Source: Bodo saltans
Lineage: Eukaryota; Euglenozoa; Kinetoplastea; Eubodonida; Bodonidae
Reading direction: 5' to 3'
DNA length: 63,681 nt
Assembly (NCBI GenBank): GCA_001460835.1
Contig: CYKH01001435.1
Location: forward strand, 24,485 to 88,165
Within the stretch, counting starts at the first letter, position 1; each line of letters starts with the position of its first letter. The notes beneath the pieces are model-generated. The model saw nothing but the letters and a program-made list of their open reading frames with translations, was not told the DNA's origin and did no database searches. Shown here piece after piece: positions 56,916-63,681 of the stretch. Made by a program: the position numbers and the translations under genes.

Positions 56916-59900
56916 ATGCAACCTTTTGGAATGGGGACGACGAAACGAAGAAAATCGGTGCAGTCATGCGTAGATTCTGCATTTAAACTCCCAGCTAGTC
57001 GAAGATTCTTGGCCAACGGCAAGGTTAGTTCATCCTCTCCAAGCAATTTGAGTGCTCCCGTCTGGGCACTATTAGCTGTTACCGCAATCATGGTAGTGTC
57101 GAGTGTGACGAGCACACAAACGAACACTAAGAGTCCATCAAGATCGTTTTCAGAAACAACATCGCAAAGTTCAACGAGAAGTTCTTCCCATAGTCTGTCC
57201 GATTCATGGTCACCATCCACTAGCAACACCGCCACCGCCACCGCCACCACATCAGGAACTGCAACGACATCATTTTCGCTGTCTTTGTCGATGTCATCAT
57301 CGTTCACTGCAACGCAATCCTTATCTTTCTCCGAAACGCTGACAGGCTCCTTGAGCTCATCCACTTCGGCGTGTGTTAGATCATGACGGTCGCCATCACG
57401 CTCGTCCACGCAGTCCTCAAGCGCTTCGTGGAGCCAATCTGAATCCGCATCACTCACAAACAGCGGCTCCACAAGCACTTCATTTTCCGTGAGCGCCACA
57501 TCCTCCTTTAGTGGCAGCGCCTCGTGGACGCTCTCTGACACCTCGACTCAGTCGTCATCAAACTCCCTTTCCTTGTCAGCTTCGACATCAACGAGTGCTT
57601 CAGCTAGCCAATCCATTACCTCAAGCACGTCGAACAGTGCAAGCGGCTCCGCAACTGGAACACCGACGGCTTCTGAGAGTCTGTCGTCCAGTATGTCCCA
57701 ATCGACAACAACATCGCAATCTGTGTCGTCCTCGAAGACGGCATCGCCAAGTGCGACCTTTACTCCGTCGGTCAGTTCGTCGAAGTCACTCTCAAGTTCA
57801 GATTCGGTTTCCTTTTCGCTGTCACAGACGGCATCGCAATCTGTGTCCTTTACTCCGTCGGTCAGTTCGTCGAAGTCACTCTCAAGCTCAGATTCGGTTT
57901 CCGCCTCACTGTCACCGTCCAACACCGCGTCGCATTCAGGAACGGAGTCATCGTCTTCAACTGCGTCGTCGACAGCCTCGAGCACTGCTTCTTGGAGCGT
58001 ATCATCGACAAGAAGTATGTCCGATTCCTTGAGCGGATCATCAAGCTCGACAACATCGATGTCTCTTTCCGGCACATTATCAGATAGTTCATCTCCTAGT
58101 GCGACCTCCTCACCGTCGCTTAGTGAATCCACATCACTCTCAAGCTCGAGTTCTGTTTCGAACTCGCTCTCTTCGTCTGGGAGTGTCTCGAGCACAGGGA
58201 CATCGTCACTGTCCTTGACTGTATCGTCAACGTTGTCGACCAGCACTTCAGGGAGTGCGTCTTCTACAGCTAGCGTGTCCAGCTCCACTACTGGATCGTC
58301 AAGCGACTCACCAACCGCGTCTCTGTCTGCGTCCCCCTCGGAAACTGCATCGCCAAGCGCGACGTCCTCCCCGTCGTTTAGTAGCTCTGCGTCGCTCTCG
58401 GATTCAGACTCCGTTTCGACCTCACACTCATCGTCGAACAGCGCCTCGCAATCAGAAACTGCGTCGATCTCCTTCTCCTCTATCACAACTTCATCGAGCG
58501 CATCTGTAACGGGAAGCCTTTCCGATTCAACGAGCGGATCATCCAGCGCAACGTCTACTCCCTCGAGCACCGCATCGACAAGCGAGTCTATTTCTCAATC
58601 AACAACAACAACAACCTCCGGAAGTGCTACACTGACGCCTTCGTTGTCGGCATCCCCAAGCAGCTCTGCTTCGACGACCAGCAGTCACACGGCATCCTCG
58701 TCCAGCTCTGAAAGTCTTACTGGATCTTCATCCTTGTCGAACTCTGCGAGTGAGTCGAGCTCTCAATCAGTCAGCGGCAGTGCATCCTATTCCGGCTCCA
58801 CAAGCAGCTCATCAAGTGCGTCCGAATCGTCATCGTTGTCACATTCCGTGTCGACGTCGTCATCTGAGTCATTGTCACAGTCATCCTCGTCATCCGCGTC
58901 GACGTCAATGACGCCGTCGTTCACGTCGTCTGGATCGATGTCATCGTCTTTAAGCATTTCCTCTTCATTATCCAGCAGCAGCTCAACGACGGCGTCGACG
59001 TCTGCTTCTCTAAGCTTGACGTTCTCGACATCCACGTCTGTCTCCATGAGCAGCAGCGACACCATGTCACTGTCTTTTACCGCGTCGGCAAGCAGTTCAC
59101 TGAGCTCGTCGCCATCGCTCTCGTCCTCGCCAACCAGCAGCACTTCATCAACGTTGACTGGAAGTGATACCATGACCACCTCTCATTCCTCGACGGCAAG
59201 CGATTCAACATCAGTCTCCGGCACAGCAACATCCTCTCACAGTGCAAGTGCGTCGTTGAGTGGCACAGTGTCTACGTCGCATTCTTCATCACTCTCGTCG
59301 ACTTCATCGGCGTCGACTTCAGAATCCCGCACCTTGTCCTGGTCGTCCAGTGGCTCCGTGACGTCCACCTCCAGTGCTACCCTCTCCCCCTCCGCCACTG
59401 CTTCCGATTCCCGTCAATGACATCCTCACCGAGTACAACGTCAAGTGGCACCACAACACTATCCAACTCCCCGACAGCATCACCTTCAGCCTCTGCTTCA
59501 GGGAGTGGAAGTGCCTCGATGACGCCCACGATGACCAATACCGACAGTACGTCAAGCACAGAGTCCGTGTCAGGCACAACGTCGTCTTCGTTGACGACAA
59601 CGACATCGGCGTCCGAATCTGACTCTGCCTCGGCATCTGCATCTGTGTCACCCTCCTCTTCCGCCTCACCCTCAACCAGCGGCAGTTCCAGTGAATCATT
59701 CACTGTGTCGCCAAGCTTTACATTATCGTCAAGTGCATCGCATTCGTCATCCTTGTCCGATTCATCGTCGGTGTCTCAAAGTGCATCCCCATCTGCATCT
59801 GCTAGCCGCAGCGACACGACCACTCAGTCCAGCTCCAACTCTGTTACAACGTCATGGACGGCGTCGTCGACAGCTTCTGACACAAGTTCGCACAGCGCGA

Positions 59901-62900
59901 CCGCGTCTATGTCATCGACCGACAGTGCATCGATGTCGTCCTCTGGTACCTTCACCGCATCATCGTCAGGCAGCAGCTCGGCGTCGGCAACCTACACAGG
60001 AAGTTCCTCTGCGACCACAACGGCGTCAGGATCTGCTTCAGGAACTCCTACAATGTCTGCGTCCCCCTCATCCACAGGCAGCAGCTCTGCGACAACATCC
60101 ACAACTCCAAGCACTTCTGCATCGCCCTCACCCTCAGCGAGCGCCTCTTCATCTGGCTCAGATTCCTCGTCGCTGACAACAAGCGCATCGATATCGTCTT
60201 CTGCTTCTGTGAGCGGCTCGCCTTCCGCCAGCTCTACCGGATCACTAACCGTCTCTGGCAGTACAAGCGCATCCTTTAGTTCATCCATCACTGCGTCACA
60301 GACATCGTCAGACTCAGCGACAAATTCTCTCTCGGTCAGTTCATCTGCGTCGCACTCAGACTCGCCCAGTTTATCAGGATCACCGTCCATTTCGGTAAGT
60401 GGTTCAGCCTCGATCTCCGCCTCTCAGTCACAAAGCTCCTCGAGCACTCTGTCAGATTCTACGTCCCGCACGTTATCAGCATCACCGACCTCATCCACGT
60501 CACCAACTGAAACGCACAGTGCTTCCACAAGTGCCTCTATGAGCCCATCGTTGACGTCTTCACCGTCAGCAAGCAGCTCGATGTCGTTGACAACGTCACA
60601 GTCCACCACGGCGTCCAACTCCCAGTCGATGAGCATCACGGCGTCATTGTCCGTCACAACGTCAACCTCAGGCAGCAGTAGCCTCACTTACTCTGCATCT
60701 CAATCTGCGTCCCACACGTCTTCTGAAACGAGCTCTGTGAGCGTCACATCCAGCTCCTCTGATTCCCAAAGCCTTTCGAGCTCCCCAAGTGACACTGCAT
60801 CTCCCAGTCAAAGTGCGTCCCCCTCAATCAGTTCTTCGTTATCCCTTTCGGCTTCCGCCTCGTCCACTGGTTCGCAGTCGTTGAGCATGTCCGAGTCCCC
60901 AAGCTAAAAAAAAAAAAAAAGACATCATCAACCTCAGAGTCATCCTCAGCGAGTACGTCCGCCACGTCGTCTGCATCAAGCACAAGCACCGTATCGCCAT
61001 CGATGACCTTGACAACTTCGGTATCATCATCGGGTACTACATCGGAGTCCGCGTCCCAATCTGCCTCGATCAGCGCTAGCAACTCTGCCTCCGCGTCCCC
61101 GACCACGACAAACACGCCATCAGAGTCCACGTCGCCAAGCACCTCTGGTAGCACGACCCACTCGACATCGAGCTCGATGAGTGCATCGCTTTCCGAGTCC
61201 TACACAACTTCGCCGAGTGCAACCAGTAGTGCCTCGCCGTCAACGTCAGCCTCCCCGAGTGCGACTTCGTCCAGTAGCACTTCTGATTCGTTGTCGCCCA
61301 CGACGTCGGCGAGTCCCTCGCAGACCACCTCGGAGTCTCCAACAGAATCATCTTCGCCAACAACGTCAGGCAGCCCAACTGGCTCGAGTTCGGCATCAGC
61401 GACAGTTTCTGCTTCCCCTTCGACTTCAGCGTCGGGCAGCACAACGACTTCGGTCTCCCCAACGCAATCTCAGTCCCCCACAGCCAGCGAATCACCCTCG
61501 ACGTCACAGTCTCCGAGTGGAACGACCTCTCTGTCGCCTTCCTTCTCCGCCTCTCCGTCAGCCACGTCGTCGCCTTCGGAAAGCACCTCACCCAGTGTTT
61601 CTGTTTCAGCGTCACAAACCACGTCTTTGTCCCTTAGTGGATCGATGAGTCAGAGCATTTCATTAACTGACTCGGCGTCGTGGACTGAATCGCAGTCTGC
61701 AACATCTTCGTTGTCGTCGACGAGCTCACTTTCTTTGAGCTTCTCAGTCAGTAACACCGGCAGTGTTTCGCTTACGCCGAATATCACTGCGTCCCCAACT
61801 GCCTCGACATCTTCGTCTGAGACCAATTCTCTGACGTTCTCGCACTCACAAAGTGCATCTGTATCAGATTCGATGTCTGAGAGCGGCTCGACATCTGCGA
61901 CTACGTCGGTATCCTCGACAGCTTCCGCTAGTGCTTCCAATACGTCGTTCCTATCCGACTCGATGTCCCATTCCGCTTCATTCTCCTCGACGGATGAAAT
62001 ATCTCTGTCGCACTCCCCTTCGACAGCTTTAGCGTCTCTCACTCCACCTCACTCAGCGCCTCTATCACTCCCAGCGTGAGCGCCTCCTCCACCATCACCA
62101 CTGGATCCGAGACAATGTCGATCACTCGTACTCCATATCGACCTGATGTCATCCGCGTGATGCCGCCTGATCTCACTAACGGGAAGAACACCACGTACTA
62201 TGTGCAGGAAAACATTTCGTACATTACGTTGAACGAGAGCCAAACATGGGTCAGGGTTGGCTTTGGTGTGACATTCATGAACGACACGAACATCACCGAC
62301 CCCGACACGCTGTTCATCCTGGAGGGGTTCTACATTCGAAGTGTGATTGACGTAGACTACGAGCACACCTACACAACGCACTTGGACTGCATCGACTACA
62401 TTCCCTGCTACATCAACTTGACCAGTCCAACCACCGCAGGCATTCACCTCGTCACTTTCTTCTTCAATTACAAATTGGGTCCTGCCAACGACACACGACC
62501 CTCCAAATTTCTATACATCAGGAAATTCCTGGACCCAGTGCCGGAAGCAGGAAGTCTAAGCATAGATGATTCCGTCTTCCCAAATTACACGTCATCGGTG
62601 TCTCCCTTCCAAGTAGACGTGGAGCTGGTCAGTCAGACGCAGCGCAATATTCCCAGCACATTTGAAACGTATATTGGCGACAATGCCATGGTGGCATTGA
62701 CCGTGTCGCCCATTCTCAACAACAGTCTATGCCCGACCGCCACGTACTATTGCATGCAGGAAAGCGCCTTGTCGACCTTTTGGTTTCAAATCCCATGTTT
62801 TGAAGTCGTCCAACTTACGGCAATGGTAACGGTGGGCGGTGTTCTCATTCAAACGCTTCAGCCCTCCACTGTGCAAGTGATTCAGTGCCACAACGTGGCG

Positions 62901-63681
62901 CACAATCCCACCGTGTCGGCGGGCCTTACCAGTGCGGTGTACTACGCACCTCATGCCCCGTTTGAACGCATCGCACAGCACACCTCCTTGACGCTGCAGA
63001 AGCGCAACAAGGACGTCATGGTGTACGTGTCCACGTCGCGCGTCTTGCTCGTTGCTGCCAGTGTCCCAGTGCATTTTGAAATCGAGCACCCCCTTTCTAG
63101 CTTTCAGTGGCTAGGCGGCCATGAGTGCTGGGTGGTGTCTGAAGATACCGGCAAGGTGGTCGCTTCGAATAACCGCACTTGGACGTTTGTTGGCGTCGGT
63201 TGCAAGACGTACTGTGATTTCAACACATCGTATTTCCGGGCGCCGCTTGTTGGCCTTCATCGGTTGTACCTGCGCTTCAGCCCCATTGGTGAGGATTTTG
63301 AATTTGAAGCGGGCAACGGCTTCTTCATCACGACGGGTATCGCAGCAAACCTCAGATACAGCGTGGAAGGTCTGTTCAACTACTCCATTCCGACCCTCGG
63401 CACCTACCTGCCCACAGTTCCTGTGCACATGTACGACTCTTGCCTGGAGCTCTACCTGGTGGATGTGGTTGGCAATCGTGTCCCTCCAGCACCTTGGGTG
63501 TACGTCCAGCTCACTGCGTACGGGCAGTCGCACCCGTTTTACTCCAGCCAGTGGCACAACGGCACTGTGTATCACAGGCTATGCAACTGGACAACCCCAG
63601 TGACCCACTACAACACATTCAGCACTCTGCAACCGGAGTCTTACAAGACCAACTTTTCTGTTGTCGTGTCGCACCAGCCCT
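56916..63681 (+). CDS. Giant serine-rich mucin-like surface protein (3' end outside window), several frame breaks
   Basis: ATG 56916 gives a basic start and a hydrophobic segment (W-A-L-L-A-V-T-A-I-M-V-V, ~residue 50), a signal peptide with a long n-region or a signal anchor. From ~57090 to ~62100 the product is about half Ser with Thr, Ala, Gly and Asp, heavily O-glycosylatable and presumably a stalk. From ~62110 the composition changes to a folded domain with NxS/T sites and cysteines, open to the window end in the frame containing base 62037. The stalk is interrupted by a single in-frame TGA (57384-57386), a frame change at 59418, a stop next to a run of 15 A (60906-60920) and a frame change near 62010-62037. 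If these are sequence errors the protein exceeds 2250 residues within the window. Function unknown; surface coat or adhesion is likely. Confidence 0.7.
57090..62100 (+). repeat. Serine-rich low-complexity coding tract
   Basis: About 5 kb dominated by mixed TCN and AGY serine codons. It contains a clearer 90-bp in-frame repeat: the block starting at 57761 recurs at 57851. Because codon choice is mixed the DNA is not a simple microsatellite, which suggests selection for serine content. Confidence 0.85.
60906..60920 (+). repeat. Run of 15 adenines inside serine-rich coding DNA
   Basis: An A15 run directly follows AGCT and precedes GACATC. It forms a TAA stop in the frame upstream, and serine-rich coding resumes after it in another frame. 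No other homopolymer of this length occurs in the tract. Confidence 0.95.

Noticed and set aside
57384-57386. In-frame TGA as evidence for a reassigned stop codon.
   Set aside because: Other genes here end in TGA at sensible places (for example kinesin-13) and no other long gene has internal TGA codons in conserved domains, so a recoded TGA is not supported.
57548-58570. Long antisense open frame of 340 codons, and similar ones to 61615, rich in Asp, Glu and Val.
   Set aside because: It is the mirror of the serine-rich tract: complemented serine codons rarely give stops. There is no start context, no domain, and the strand is opposite to every other gene.

Overview
The window looks like nuclear DNA of a free-living kinetoplastid flagellate; a bodonid such as Bodo saltans is my best guess. 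All 28 recognisable genes lie on the + strand with short spacers, and none needs an intron. Most have a pyrimidine-rich tract ending in AG just upstream of the ATG, which is the signature of trans-splicing of long polycistronic transcripts. The gene content is that of a flagellated eukaryote (CCDC39, TMEM216, kinesin-13) that also has a large repertoire of glycosylated, polytopic or serine-rich surface proteins. No tRNA, rRNA, CRISPR array, virus-like element or transposon was recognised, and no strand switch is visible.

Layout. 1-8.4 kb: three large surface membrane proteins, two of which share a lipase-like outer domain. One of these also carries a cytoplasmic CRAL-TRIO (Sec14) domain. 8.6-14.4 kb: kinesin-13, an ERGIC/Erv41-46 cargo receptor, a 2-oxoglutarate/Fe(II) oxygenase and a single-pass glycoprotein. 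14.7-18.6 kb: a second polytopic surface protein whose frame runs without a stop into a gelsolin-like protein. 18.7-25.8 kb: a Pcf11-like cleavage/polyadenylation factor, a DEAH-box helicase and a NO66-type ribosomal oxygenase. 26.0-36.5 kb: CCDC39, a coiled-coil/FERM/LRR protein, a cold-shock-like protein, a small unknown and a CLP1-like protein. 36.6-43.6 kb: a degenerate kinesin with a SAM domain, then a 6TM-C1-6TM-C2 protein shaped like an animal adenylyl cyclase. 44.0-56.7 kb: a secreted beta-helix protein of bacterial glycosidase type, WDR12, an EF-hand coiled-coil protein, NOP2, a DHHC protein, an unknown, a C9orf85 homologue and TMEM216. 56.9 kb to the end: a giant serine-rich, mucin-like surface protein that runs off the window.

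Functional groups. Ribosome biogenesis is served by WDR12, NOP2 and a NO66-type oxygenase, and mRNA 3'-end formation by the Pcf11-like and CLP1-like proteins. Cilium assembly and microtubules are served by CCDC39, TMEM216 and kinesin-13. They are scattered along one transcription unit, as is usual in kinetoplastids where neighbours need not be related.

Two points deserve most attention. First, several proteins have architectures I do not recognise as described, with catalytic residues lost: CRAL-TRIO/polytopic/pseudolipase, pseudokinesin-SAM, and a double-cassette pseudocyclase. Second, about ten genes are broken by frame changes, and at least five of the breaks coincide with local tandem duplications of 20-400 bp whose copies differ slightly. 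This suggests either merged haplotypes in the assembly or a real duplication process.
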